Positions 50,057-58,997 of a DNA stretch of 64,000 bases are shown here, in pieces. The translations under genes and the position numbers were made by a program. This stretch comes from JAWVFM01 sp963739355 (GTDB lineage Bacteria > Actinomycetota > Thermoleophilia > Solirubrobacterales > 70-9). Each line of letters starts with the position of its first letter. The first letter of the stretch is position 1. The notes below the pieces were generated by a model. The model had not been told where the DNA came from. It saw only the letters and a list, made by a program, of their open reading frames with translations, and did no database searches. The stretch is taken from contig CAVUAD010000006.1 in the NCBI GenBank assembly GCA_963739355.1, positions 434,001 to 498,000 of the forward strand. The letters run 5' to 3'.

Positions 50057-52219
50057 CTACGACCGCGCGGGCGCGGCTTCGCCGGGCACCGGCTCGACGT
50101 CCAGACGCGGCAGCCGCCGCTCGAGCCAGCTCGGGATCCACCAATTGCGCTTGCCGAGGAGCTGCATCACCGCAGGCACCAGGATCATCCGCACGATGGT
50201 CGCGTCGAGGAAGATCGCCGAGGCCAGCCCGACCCCGAACAGCTTCAGGAAGACGTCCTGAGCGGCAAGGAACGCGAGGAAGACGACGACCATGATCGCC
50301 GCTGCCGCGGTGATGACGCGGGCGGTCTTCGCGAGGCCGTCGGCCACCGCGCGGCTCGTGTTGCCGTCCTTCAGGTACTCCTCGCGGATCCGTGAGATCA
50401 GGAAGACCTCGTAGTCCATCGAGAGCCCGAAGAGGATGGCGAACATCATCACCGGCATGAACGGCGCAACGGGAACCTCGTGGTCGATGCCGATGAGCTG
50501 GCCGACCGCGCCGCCCTGCGCCACCAGGGTCATCACCCCGTAGGCGGCACTCACCGAGAGCAGGTTCATGATCCCGGCCTTCAGCGAGATGAGCGGCGAG
50601 TGGAATGCCACGAGAAGCAGCAGGAACGAGAGCCCGAGCACGCCGATGATGAAGACCGGCATGCGGCCGGTGATGTAGCCGCTCTGGTCCTCGAGCGCCG
50701 CGGTCACGCCGCCGATCTCCGTCGTGATTCCGGTGCCCTGCACGGCCTGCGGGACGACGGTGTCACGCAGGCTCCTGACCAGGTCCGTCGTCGCCTCGTC
50801 CTGGGGCGACGTGGTCGGGATGACGGTGACGATCGCCGCGGAGCCGGACTGGTTCACGACCGGAGCGGGAACGTACGCGACCCCGTCCTGCCTGCGAACC
50901 GTGGACGCGAGCTTGTCCACGCCGGTCTTGCCGCCGTTCGGCGGGAGCTCGGCCGCGATCACGATCGGGCCGTTGGCGCCGGGACCGAACCCCTCGGAGA
51001 TCAGGTCGTAGGCCTGGCGGGTCATGGTGTCTGGCGGGTCGTTGCCGGCATCCGGGAACCCGAGCCGCATCCCGAGGGCGGGCGCGGCGAGCGCGAGGAG
51101 GAGAGCGGTCGCGGCGATGGCGAAGGCCCACGGGCGCCGCTGGACCATGTGGCTCCAGCGCGCCGCGGGGGATTCGCCGTTGCGCGCGGCCGCGTCGGCC
51201 TTCTTCAGGCTGCGGCCAAGCAGCGGGATTCGCAGCCGGTCCACGTTCGGCCCGAGGTAGGAGAGCAGCGCGGGCAGCAGGGTGATCGCGGCGATCATCA
51301 CCACGAGGACCGCGAGCGAGGCGGAGATCGCCACGCCGTACATGTAGTTGAGCCCGGTCAGGCAGAGCCCGAGAACGGCAACCACCACGGTCGCGCCGGC
51401 GATCAGCACGCTGCGACCGGCCGTGGTGACGGCCTCGATCACGGCGTCGTGACGGTCCTTGCCCGCGTTCAGCGCGCCGCGGAAGCGGGTGATGACGAGC
51501 AACGCGTAGTCGATTCCGACCCCGATGCCGATCAGGCCCGAGACGGCGGTCGTCCAATCGGGAACGTCGATGACGTTCGCCAGCAGGACGATGAGCCCGC
51601 CGGACGAGATTCCCAGCCCGACCAGGGCGATGGCCAGCGGCAACCCCGCGGCCACCAGCGAGCCGAAGGCGATCAGGAGGACGATCGCGGCGCCAAGGAA
51701 CCCGATGCCCTCCGGGCTGGACGAGCCCTGCGCCTGGTAGATCGGATCGCCGCCGAGCTTGATCTCGACGCCGTTGCCGTCGTTGTCCTCCGCCGCGGCG
51801 ATCAGCTGCTCGCCCTGCGCCTTCTCGACCTTCCAGCCGGGCACGTTCAGGGGCAGCGTCGAGGTGGCGATCGTGCCGTCCTTCGACGTTCTGATCGGCG
51901 TGTGCGGCTTGATGTGATCGACCTTCTCGGCCTGCGCGAAGAATGCCTTCATCTGGCCGCGCGCGGCGGGACTGTCGGCGCCGGCCTCGTCCTTCCAGAC
52001 GACGTAGATCTCCTGGCCGGAGTAGCCGCCGAACTCGCGCTTGGTCAGGTCACTCGCCGCCTTCGACTCCGACCCTGGCGTGTCGTAGTCGGCGTTGAAC
52101 TCCCCTGCGAAGGCGCTTCCGAGCCCGATGAGGACCACCATGGCGGCGATCCAGACCAGGACGACGCGTCCACGGCGGCGGTAACAGATGTCTGCGAGGT
52201 TGGCGAGGCGACGAGTCAT
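50057..52219 (-). CDS. MMPL-family RND transporter
   Basis: 720 residues, two repeated MMPL halves. Each half has a large extracytoplasmic loop and a helix bundle; signature sequences GIGVGIDYALLVITRFRGAL and ILFGLSMDYEVFLISRIREE carry the proton-relay Asp-Tyr pairs. Exports lipids, siderophore-like or hydrophobic compounds across the membrane by proton motive force. No lipid biosynthesis cluster is adjacent. It is a common actinobacterial type, and the substrate is open. Confidence 0.9.
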   Translation of the reverse strand: MTRRLANLADICYRRRGRVVLVWIAAMVVLIGLGSAFAGEFNADYDTPGSESKAASDLTKREFGGYSGQEIYVVWKDEAGADSPAARGQMKAFFAQAEKVDHIKPHTPIRTSKDGTIATSTLPLNVPGWKVEKAQGEQLIAAAEDNDGNGVEIKLGGDPIYQAQGSSSPEGIGFLGAAIVLLIAFGSLVAAGLPLAIALVGLGISSGGLIVLLANVIDVPDWTTAVSGLIGIGVGIDYALLVITRFRGALNAGKDRHDAVIEAVTTAGRSVLIAGATVVVAVLGLCLTGLNYMYGVAISASLAVLVVMIAAITLLPALLSYLGPNVDRLRIPLLGRSLKKADAAARNGESPAARWSHMVQRRPWAFAIAATALLLALAAPALGMRLGFPDAGNDPPDTMTRQAYDLISEGFGPGANGPIVIAAELPPNGGKTGVDKLASTVRRQDGVAYVPAPVVNQSGSAAIVTVIPTTSPQDEATTDLVRSLRDTVVPQAVQGTGITTEIGGVTAALEDQSGYITGRMPVFIIGVLGLSFLLLLVAFHSPLISLKAGIMNLLSVSAAYGVMTLVAQGGAVGQLIGIDHEVPVAPFMPVMMFAILFGLSMDYEVFLISRIREEYLKDGNTSRAVADGLAKTARVITAAAAIMVVVFLAFLAAQDVFLKLFGVGLASAIFLDATIVRMILVPAVMQLLGKRNWWIPSWLERRLPRLDVEPVPGEAAPARS

Positions 52220-52282
52220 TTGGCTCCCTGCGTTGGTTGCTTCAGGTATTGCAGATGGACTTTCCGTTCAGCGTGAGCGCCG

Positions 52283-52468
52283 TCACGCAAGATGGGACCG
52301 GCGAGGGCCGCGAAACTCATCGGGTCCGTCGCCCGTTCCTCTGGTCGACGAACGGGAGTGGCCGCGATCGACATCACGATTCGCCCCGCTCACCCGGCCC
52401 GTGTCTCCGTCGAGGAACTCGCGCAACGCCCGTTGAACGAGCTCGATCTTGTCCGATGTCTCGGTCAT
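52283..52468 (-). pseudogene. Possible 5' relic of a SnoaL/NTF2-like gene
   Basis: ATG 52468 opens TETSDKIELVQRALREFLDG, the usual first helix of SnoaL-like proteins, but from about residue 25 the sequence turns into low-complexity Arg/Gly/Ser and stops at 52283. The 399 bases between the MMPL gene (52219) and the epoxide-hydrolase-like gene (52619) hold no other supported gene, so this is probably a decayed start. Confidence 0.3.
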
Positions 52469-52618
52469 CGGCCATACCAGTATCGCCCTCCTGGCATCGG
52501 TCCTGGCCTGGGCCGGGCACATGGCCTCACTTGTTCTTCGAGCACTACGTTCCCCGTCTGGCGAGCAGGCAGAAGGGGCGCTCCACGGATCCTTGACGCG
52601 CTCTATAGGGTCGGCCGC

Positions 52619-53659
52619 ATGCTCGACGGGCGCGCCAGCGAGTGGCACGACGCCGGAGGCTTCTTCGAGTGGGAGCCCTCGGAGCCGCTGCGCGGCGAGC
52701 GGAGGTCGTTGAGGATCTTCCACGCCGAGCTCGGCGACCCCGATGCCCCCACCCTGCTCCTCGCGCACGGGTTTCCGACGTCGAGCATCGACTGGGCCGA
52801 CGTCGCCGGCCGTCTCAGCCGCTCCTACCGAGTGTGCGTCCTCGACTTCCCGGGCTTCGGGTTCTCCGACAAGCCGCAGGGTGAGAGCTACACGCTGGCG
52901 CGAGACGCGGAGCTCGTCGGCCACTACCTGGCCGAGGTGGTCGGATCCGACTCCGGAGCGATCGTCGGCCACGACCGCGGCGACAGCGTCGCTCTCATGT
53001 TCGCGGCCCGGTGCGCCACCGGGGAGACGGGCTTTACGCCGAGCCGACTCATGCTCTCCAACGGCAACATGTTCCTGCCGCTGTCGAACCTCAACCCGTT
53101 CCAGCGCCTCATCCTCGACCCGCAGACGGCCCCGGAGGTCGTGAGGAACGCGACTCCCGAGATGCTGGCCGTGGGGCTCGGCGCAGGCACCTTCACGCCG
53201 CCCCGCGCGGCCGACGACCCGGCGGTCGCAGCCCTGGCGCAGACCTTCGAGTGGAACGACGGCATGGCCGTCATTCACGCCACCGTGCAGTACCTCGTCG
53301 AGCGGTCCGAGAACGAGGAGACCTGGCTCGATGCGATGTCGAGATTCCCCTTCGGAGTGACAATCGCCTGGGGCCTCTATGACGTCATCTCGCCGCTGCG
53401 CGTGGCGATGCACGTGTGGCAGACGTACCTCGCCCGGAGGCCCGGCGACAATCAGCTGTGGCTCCTGCCAAGGGCGAACCACTACCTCCAGAACGACCAG
53501 CCCGAGGAGTTCGCCGAGGTCATCGAGCGCACCCTCTCCGGCGACGCCCCCGACGCGCCCGGGCCGGTCTCCGACGCGCCCGGCGCGCCCCTCATGCTCG
53601 ACCGCTCACGCGAGACGCTGCCGTCCGCGAAGGCCGTCCTGGCGGGCAGCGGCGAATAG
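52619..53659 (+). CDS. Epoxide hydrolase/haloalkane dehalogenase-like alpha/beta hydrolase
   Basis: 346 residues from ATG 52619. LLLAHGFPTSSIDW (oxyanion HGFP), then FPGFGFSDKP, nucleophile elbow GHDRGDSVAL with Asp119 instead of Ser, and a C-terminal PRANHYLQNDQPEEF with the His. An aspartate nucleophile in GHDRG marks the epoxide hydrolase and dehalogenase branch. Frames upstream of 52619 are not conserved in character, so this ATG is preferred. A short tail of about 40 residues rich in Asp-Ala-Pro follows the domain. Confidence 0.88.
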   Translation: MLDGRASEWHDAGGFFEWEPSEPLRGERRSLRIFHAELGDPDAPTLLLAHGFPTSSIDWADVAGRLSRSYRVCVLDFPGFGFSDKPQGESYTLARDAELVGHYLAEVVGSDSGAIVGHDRGDSVALMFAARCATGETGFTPSRLMLSNGNMFLPLSNLNPFQRLILDPQTAPEVVRNATPEMLAVGLGAGTFTPPRAADDPAVAALAQTFEWNDGMAVIHATVQYLVERSENEETWLDAMSRFPFGVTIAWGLYDVISPLRVAMHVWQTYLARRPGDNQLWLLPRANHYLQNDQPEEFAEVIERTLSGDAPDAPGPVSDAPGAPLMLDRSRETLPSAKAVLAGSGE

Positions 53660-53695
53660 CCGGGCGGCCAGCAGAGGCGTAGGCTTGGCCTACCG

Positions 53696-55105
53696 ATGGC
53701 GAAGGCGAAGGTAGCCCCGCACCTGACCGCTGCCGAGCGCGCCGCCCGAGGCAAGGCCGCCCGGGCGGAGGTCCCGCGAGGAAGTCACGCCGAGTTCGAG
53801 CCCGCCGCGCATCGCGCCGACCCGATCGAGCTCCTCGAGGGCCAGGCAGCCAGCCGCGTGCCGGAGCTGGTGCCGATCCGCTACGGGCGCATGCTCGTCT
53901 CGCCGTTCACCTTCTACCGGGGCGCCGCGCTCGTCATGGCGGCCGACCTGGCGGCGACCCCCCGTTCCGGGCTAAAGGCGCAGATCTGCGGCGATGCCCA
54001 CCTCTCGAACTTCGGCGTCTTCGCCTCACCCGAGCGGCGGCTGATGTTCGACCTCAACGACTTCGACGAGACCCTCCCCGGGCCGTGGGAGTGGGACGTC
54101 AAGCGCCTTGCGGCCAGTCTCGCGGTGGCCGGGCGAGACCGGGGCTTCACCGCGGATGAGCGCGGCACGGTCATCCGCGCCGCCGCCGGTACCTACCGCG
54201 GGGCGATGCGCGAGTTCGCCTCGATGAAGAACCTCGACGTCTGGTACGCGCGCTTCGACGTCGATGCGTTCCTCGCCGACTTCGGCGGCGAGATCGACAC
54301 GCGGGCCCGGAAGCGGGCGGAGAAGAACATCGCCAAGGCCCGCACGAAGGACAGCATGAAGGCGTTCGAGAAGCTGGCGACCATCACCGACGGCGAACCA
54401 CGCATCGTCGCGGATCCCCCACTGATCGTGCCGGTGGTGGACCTGCTCGAGGGTGCCGATCGCGAGATGCTGATCGAGTGGACGCGCGGGCTGATTCGCG
54501 ACTATCGCGCGAGCCTGAAGCTCGACCGGCGCACGCTGCTCGAACAATTCCGGTTCGGCGACATGGCGCGCAAGGTCGTCGGCGTGGGCAGTGTCGGCAC
54601 GCGTGCCTGGATCGTTCTCATGCTGGGCAGGGACGACGGCGACCCGCTCTTCCTGCAGGCCAAGGAGGCGCAGCCGTCCGTGTTGGAGGAGTTCGCCGGC
54701 AAGAGCCGGTACAAGAACTGCGGCGAGCGGGTCGTGGCAGGCCAATGGCTGATGCAGGCCACGAGCGACATCCTCCTTGGCTGGCAGCGCGTGGACGGCG
54801 TCGACGGCATCAAGCGCGACTACTACCTGCGCCAGCTGAAGGACTGGAAGGGCTCTGCCGAGCTCGACGTGATGACCCCCGAGGCGATGGCGATCTACGC
54901 GCGCATGTGCGGCTGGACCCTTGCCCGGGCGCACGCACGCTCGGGCGACCGGGTCGCGATCGCCGCCTACCTCGGCAAGAGCGACGTCTTCGACCATGCG
55001 ATCGTCGACTTCTCGGAGTCCTACGCGGATCAGAACGAGCGCGACTACAAGGCGCTGGCGGAGGCCGCCAAGACCGGCCGCATCGCGGTCGAGGAAGGCC
55101 TCTGA
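53696..55105 (+). CDS. DUF2252 protein
   Basis: 469 residues. DUF2252 motifs: PIRYGRMLVSPFTFYRGAAL, CGDAHLSNFGVFASPERRLM and FDLNDFDETLPGPWEWDVKR, then LTGWTLARAHARSGD-like end. The GDAHLxNFG and FDxNDFDE pair resembles the catalytic and metal-binding loops of kinase-like aminoglycoside phosphotransferases, suggesting a phosphotransferase fold. Cytosolic; function unproven. Single gene. Confidence 0.88.
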   Translation: MAKAKVAPHLTAAERAARGKAARAEVPRGSHAEFEPAAHRADPIELLEGQAASRVPELVPIRYGRMLVSPFTFYRGAALVMAADLAATPRSGLKAQICGDAHLSNFGVFASPERRLMFDLNDFDETLPGPWEWDVKRLAASLAVAGRDRGFTADERGTVIRAAAGTYRGAMREFASMKNLDVWYARFDVDAFLADFGGEIDTRARKRAEKNIAKARTKDSMKAFEKLATITDGEPRIVADPPLIVPVVDLLEGADREMLIEWTRGLIRDYRASLKLDRRTLLEQFRFGDMARKVVGVGSVGTRAWIVLMLGRDDGDPLFLQAKEAQPSVLEEFAGKSRYKNCGERVVAGQWLMQATSDILLGWQRVDGVDGIKRDYYLRQLKDWKGSAELDVMTPEAMAIYARMCGWTLARAHARSGDRVAIAAYLGKSDVFDHAIVDFSESYADQNERDYKALAEAAKTGRIAVEEGL

Positions 55106-55162
55106 CCCCACCGCGGACGCCGCGCAGGCGCCAGGCGCGGCCGCATGGGTAGAGTCAGCCGC

Positions 55163-56155
55163 ATGCGCTATCGACAGCTCGGGGACTCCGGCATCGAGGT
55201 CTCGGAGATCTCGCTCGGCTCGTGGCTCACCTACGGCGGTGGGCTGGAGCAGGAACAGACCGCGGCCTGCACGAAGGCAGCCTTCGACGCGGGAATCACG
55301 TTCTTCGACACCTCGAACATCTACGGCCAGGGCACGGCCGAGAGCGCGTGGGGCGAGGTCCTCCCGGACTACCCGCGCGAGCGCTACGTGCTCGCCACGA
55401 AGGCCTTCTTCCCGATGAGCGAGACCGACTCCGGGCTCTCGCGCGAGCAGATCCACAAGCAGCTCGACGCGTCGCTGGAGCGCCTGCGCACGGACTACGT
55501 GGACCTCTACCAGTGTCACCGGCCCGACCCCGACACGCCGATCGAGGAGACGATGGAGGCGCTCACCGAGGTCTGCGAAGCGGGCAAGGTTCGCGCGCTG
55601 GGCTTCAGCGAGTGGACGGTCGAGCAGATCCAGGCCGGGCTCGAGGTTCCCGGGGCGCGCAAGTGGGCGTCGTCCCAGCCCCAGTACAACGCGATCTGGC
55701 GCGCGCCCGAAGCAGAGCTGATCCCGTTCTGCCGCGAGCACGGCATCTCGCAGATCGTCTGGTCGCCGCTTGCGCAGGGCGTGCTCGCCGGCAAGTACGC
55801 GCCGGGGCAGCAGCCGCCGCCGGACTCGCGGGCCGCGAGCGACTCGATGGGCTGGGCGATGGACCGCTACATGACCGACGAGGTGCTGACCGCCGTGCAG
55901 CAACTCGTCCCGATCGCCGAAGAGGCCGGGCTGAGCATGGTCGAGCTCGCCCTGGCGTGGGTCCTGCGCGAGCCCAACGTCGCCTCGGCGATCGTTGGCG
56001 CCTCACGCCCCGAGCAGGTTCACGCCAACGCGGCGGCGTCGGGCATCGAGCTGCGCGACGACGTCATCGACGCGATCGACAGGGCACTCGCCGGCGTCGT
56101 GGTCACCGAGCCGACGCTCGCGAACTTCGCGCGGCCCGGCGTCACGCACCGCTAG
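55163..56155 (+). CDS. Aldo/keto reductase
   Basis: 330 residues from ATG 55163. MRYRQLGDSGIEVSEISLGS, then FFDTSNIYGQGTAESAWGEV with catalytic Asp and Tyr, LATKAFF with the Lys, YQCHRPDPDTPIEETMEALT with the His, and the NADPH-binding end SAIVGASRPEQVHANAAAS. Voltage-gated potassium channel beta-subunit-like AKR branch. Reduces carbonyl compounds. Convergent with the FUSC-type gene, overlapping it by 14 bases. Confidence 0.92.
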   Translation: MRYRQLGDSGIEVSEISLGSWLTYGGGLEQEQTAACTKAAFDAGITFFDTSNIYGQGTAESAWGEVLPDYPRERYVLATKAFFPMSETDSGLSREQIHKQLDASLERLRTDYVDLYQCHRPDPDTPIEETMEALTEVCEAGKVRALGFSEWTVEQIQAGLEVPGARKWASSQPQYNAIWRAPEAELIPFCREHGISQIVWSPLAQGVLAGKYAPGQQPPPDSRAASDSMGWAMDRYMTDEVLTAVQQLVPIAEEAGLSMVELALAWVLREPNVASAIVGASRPEQVHANAAASGIELRDDVIDAIDRALAGVVVTEPTLANFARPGVTHR

Positions 56156-57188
56156 CGCTCTCCACCTCGCGGAGGGCCCGCTCGCCGAAGACCCTGAACG
56201 CCAGGGCCGCCACCACGATCCCGAGCGCGGTTCCGAGAGCCCGCTCTCCCGCCGCGTCGAAGGCTTTTGTGCCGAGCGTGTCCGTCAGGAGCACGACGAA
56301 GATCGTGATGGACGTGGTGAACAGCGCGTACTCGACGCTCAGCAGGGCGAAGGAGAGAGCGGCGGCGGCGGTGAGCACGATCGTCGTCGAGACGACCTCG
56401 TCGCTCAGAAGCTCCGCGAGCGCGGTGGCGAGCACCAGGCCCGCGATGGTCCCGGCCGTGCGCAGCGCGATGCGGTCGGAGGTCTGGCCGGCGTCGGGCT
56501 TCAGCACGAACAGGATGGTCAGCGGCACCCAGTAGCCGTGGTTGTGGAAGCCGGCCAGCCGGTAGATCGCGACCCCCACGGCCATCGCCACGCCGAAGCG
56601 AAGCGCATGCCGCAGGGGCTCCGCGTCGAGGTCGAAGCCCGCGCGCAGCTTCTCCACCGTCTGCGCCGCGGCCTCGCGGAGGTGGAACGGCCGCTCGCGC
56701 GCGCGGTCCCAGAGCGCCCATGCGACAGCGGCCCATCCCGCCTGGAAGAGGCCCCCGAACGCGCCGATGGCCAGCACCTCCAGGATCTGGTGCGGCTCCA
56801 GCCAGATGCCCTGCGCGAGCAGGAAGGCGAGGAGCAGGGAAAGGCCGGCGACCGCCATCCGCATCGAGACGGCCACCGCGTAGCCCCCGAGCATCGCGAC
56901 CACCGCCATGCCGGCGACCGCGGTCGGGACCGTCTGGCTCGTCAGCACCCCGAGTGCCGCGACGACTCCGATGAGCGGCGCGCACATGAGCTGCCAGCGC
57001 ACCCGCACCCGCGCGGGGGCGTCGAAGGCGATGAAGCCGGCGATCAGCGCCGCGGTACCGGCGCCACCGGCAACGGCGTCGTCCAGCCCGAGCTGAGCGA
57101 GCAACGCGGCGCCGACCGGCACGGCGACGAGAAAGCCTCGCCGGATGGCCGGAGTCGGGTCGCCCCGAAGCTCCCAGCGTCCTTGCAT
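56142..57188 (-). CDS. FUSC/aromatic-acid exporter-like membrane protein
   Basis: 348 residues with two bundles of about five helices. The second bundle starts LRHALRFGVAMAVGVAIYRL and contains HGYWVPLTILFVLKPDAGQT, RIALRTAGTIAGLVLATALA and a final GTALGIVVAALAFRVFGER. HxYWxPLT and the R-x-x-GTxxG motif are typical of FUSC-type proteins. Proton-driven efflux of aromatic acids or similar compounds is the usual proposal. Confidence 0.83.
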   Translation of the reverse strand: MQGRWELRGDPTPAIRRGFLVAVPVGAALLAQLGLDDAVAGGAGTAALIAGFIAFDAPARVRVRWQLMCAPLIGVVAALGVLTSQTVPTAVAGMAVVAMLGGYAVAVSMRMAVAGLSLLLAFLLAQGIWLEPHQILEVLAIGAFGGLFQAGWAAVAWALWDRARERPFHLREAAAQTVEKLRAGFDLDAEPLRHALRFGVAMAVGVAIYRLAGFHNHGYWVPLTILFVLKPDAGQTSDRIALRTAGTIAGLVLATALAELLSDEVVSTTIVLTAAAALSFALLSVEYALFTTSITIFVVLLTDTLGTKAFDAAGERALGTALGIVVAALAFRVFGERALREVESASGA

Positions 57189-57271
57189 CGGGTCAGGTTA
57201 TGGGCAGCCGCCGACGGCCCAGGGCTCGATGTCCTGAGCCATCAGGGCTGAGACTCAACCACTAACGCGAG

Positions 57272-57308
57272 GTGACCGCGCGGCCGCGCGACGTGACCGC
57301 GCGGCCGC
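57272..57308. repeat. Short tandem repeat beside the MFS stop
   Basis: GTGACCGCGCGGCCGC occurs twice, 21 bases apart (57272-57287 and 57293-57308), ending directly at the stop of the DHA2 MFS gene. The embedded GCGGCCGC is itself palindromic. A minor local duplication, possibly part of the transcript end. Confidence 0.6.
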
Positions 57309-58817
57309 TCAGGCCGCCTCGGACACGGGCTCGGGCCCCTGCTGCCGCGATGCCTGCTCGCTCGCGGCCTCGCCCGGCAGCCGAACGGGCTCGAGCACGA
57401 TCACGGCGATCGCCATGGCGGTGAGGACGAGGCCCGCACCGACGACGAAGGCGAGATGGAAGCCGCCGGTGAGCGCCGACGCCGTCGTGTCCCCGGCGGC
57501 GAGGAGGTCCTTCGTGTGCGTCGACGACAGCGTCGCCACCACCGCGAGCCCAACCGCGCCGCCGACCTGCGTGGTCGTGTTGACGAGCCCGGAGGCGAGG
57601 CCGGCCTCGCCTGGCGAGGCGCTCGACATCGCCAGCGTCATCAGGGACGGGAAGCAGAGGCCCGCCCCGACACCGAACGTAACCATCACCGGCAGCAGGT
57701 CCACGACGTAGCTCGCGTGGACGGGAGACCGGGCGAACCACAGCAAACCGGCGACGACGAGGCCCAGCCCGGGCAGCAACGTCGCTCGGGCGCCGTAGCG
57801 GGTGTTCAGCTGTGCCGAGAGCCCGAGCGACAGCGCGCCAATCAGAACCGCGACCGGCAGGAACGCCAGGCCGACCTCGAGCGCGTCATAGCCGAGGACC
57901 TTCTGCATGTAGATGGCGCCCAGGAAGAACATCCCGAAGAGGCCGGCGACCATCAGGGAGATGATCAGGTTGGCGCCCGCCGAGTTACGGGCCCGGAACA
58001 CGCGGAGCGGCACCAGCGGGTTCTCCGCTCGCACCTCGCGGGCGAGGAACATCCCGAGCAGGGCGAGCGCGCCGGCGCCGAAGCCCATCGTGTGGGCCGA
58101 GCCCCAGCCGTAGCGCGACGCCTCGACGATCGTGTAGACGCCGAGCATCAGGGCGCTGACCAGCAGGACCGCCCCGGGGATGTCGGCCCCGCTGCCGACG
58201 CCCGTCGGGCGGTCGCGAGCAACAAGCCGCGCCGCCAGGACCCCGGTCGCGATCCCGATCGGCAGGTTGACGAAGAAGATCCAGTGCCAGTTGACGGCCT
58301 GGGTGATCGCCCCTCCGAGCAGAAGCCCGATCGAGGCTCCGGCGGCGGCGACGAAGCTGTAGACGCCGATCGCCTTCGCCTGCTCCCGCGGCTCCGGGAA
58401 CATCGTCACGATCATGCCGAGGACCACCGCCGAGGTCATCGCGCCGCCGGCGCCCTGCACGAACCGCGCCGCGACCAAGACGGCCTGGCTCTGAGCGAGG
58501 CCGCACAGCGCAGAGGCCGCGACGAACACGGTCAGCCCGATCATGAAGATCCGTCGCTGGCCGATGAGGTCGCCGAGGCGCCCGGCAAGCAGGAGCAGTC
58601 CCCCGAACGCGATCAGGTAGGCGTTGACGACCCACGCGAGATTCGACTGCGAGAAGCCAAGATCACCCTGGATCGAGGGCAGCGCGACGTTGACGATCGT
58701 CTGGTCGAGGACGATCATCAGCACCCCGACGCAGAGAACGACGAGCGCAACCCAACGGGCGCGGCCGTCCGCGTTCGCTTGCTTCACACGGTCATTGGCT
58801 GTGGTCTCGGTTGACAT
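57309..58817 (-). CDS. DHA2 (EmrB/QacA-type) MFS exporter
   Basis: 502 residues from ATG 58817, 14 helices. LDQTIVNVALPSIQGDLGFS (motif D1), GRLGDLIGQRRIFMIG (motif A), ARFVQGAGGAMTSAVVLGMI (motif B) and GLASGLVNTTTQVGGAVGLA. Proton antiport of drugs or toxic compounds. Its promoter region is shared with the MASE1 kinase gene and holds the repeated CGGTTARCCG motif, so it may be a target of that system. Confidence 0.92.
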   Translation of the reverse strand: MSTETTANDRVKQANADGRARWVALVVLCVGVLMIVLDQTIVNVALPSIQGDLGFSQSNLAWVVNAYLIAFGGLLLLAGRLGDLIGQRRIFMIGLTVFVAASALCGLAQSQAVLVAARFVQGAGGAMTSAVVLGMIVTMFPEPREQAKAIGVYSFVAAAGASIGLLLGGAITQAVNWHWIFFVNLPIGIATGVLAARLVARDRPTGVGSGADIPGAVLLVSALMLGVYTIVEASRYGWGSAHTMGFGAGALALLGMFLAREVRAENPLVPLRVFRARNSAGANLIISLMVAGLFGMFFLGAIYMQKVLGYDALEVGLAFLPVAVLIGALSLGLSAQLNTRYGARATLLPGLGLVVAGLLWFARSPVHASYVVDLLPVMVTFGVGAGLCFPSLMTLAMSSASPGEAGLASGLVNTTTQVGGAVGLAVVATLSSTHTKDLLAAGDTTASALTGGFHLAFVVGAGLVLTAMAIAVIVLEPVRLPGEAASEQASRQQGPEPVSEAA

Positions 58818-58877
58818 GGACCGAGGGTCCCAACCACGTGGCGGCGCGACCACCGCGCTAGCCGGCGTCCTCGGGTT

Positions 58878-58948
58878 CGGTTAACCGCCGCGCCGGAAGG
58901 CGACGGCTTTGAGTACGGTCAGCCGTACCTCGGGCGGACGGTTAGCCG
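58878..58948. promoter_or_regulatory. Motif cluster in the MFS/MASE1-kinase divergent promoter
   Basis: CGGTTAACCG at 58878-58887 (perfect palindrome) and CGGTTAGCCG at 58939-58948, 61 bases apart, with the inverted repeat GTACGG-TCAG-CCGTAC at 58913-58928 between them. The second motif recurs reverse-complemented at 62731-62740 in the other divergent promoter of this locus. Candidate binding sites for the LuxR-type regulator encoded at 63222. Confidence 0.55.
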
Positions 58949-58997
58949 GCTGGCGGGGCGTCCGCGCATTTGCTACCCCTTGTCTCTGTCCTTGTCG

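Noticed and set aside
57272..57308. Possible attachment site or mobile-element end
   Set aside because: Only a short two-copy tandem repeat; no integrase, tRNA or mobile gene nearby.
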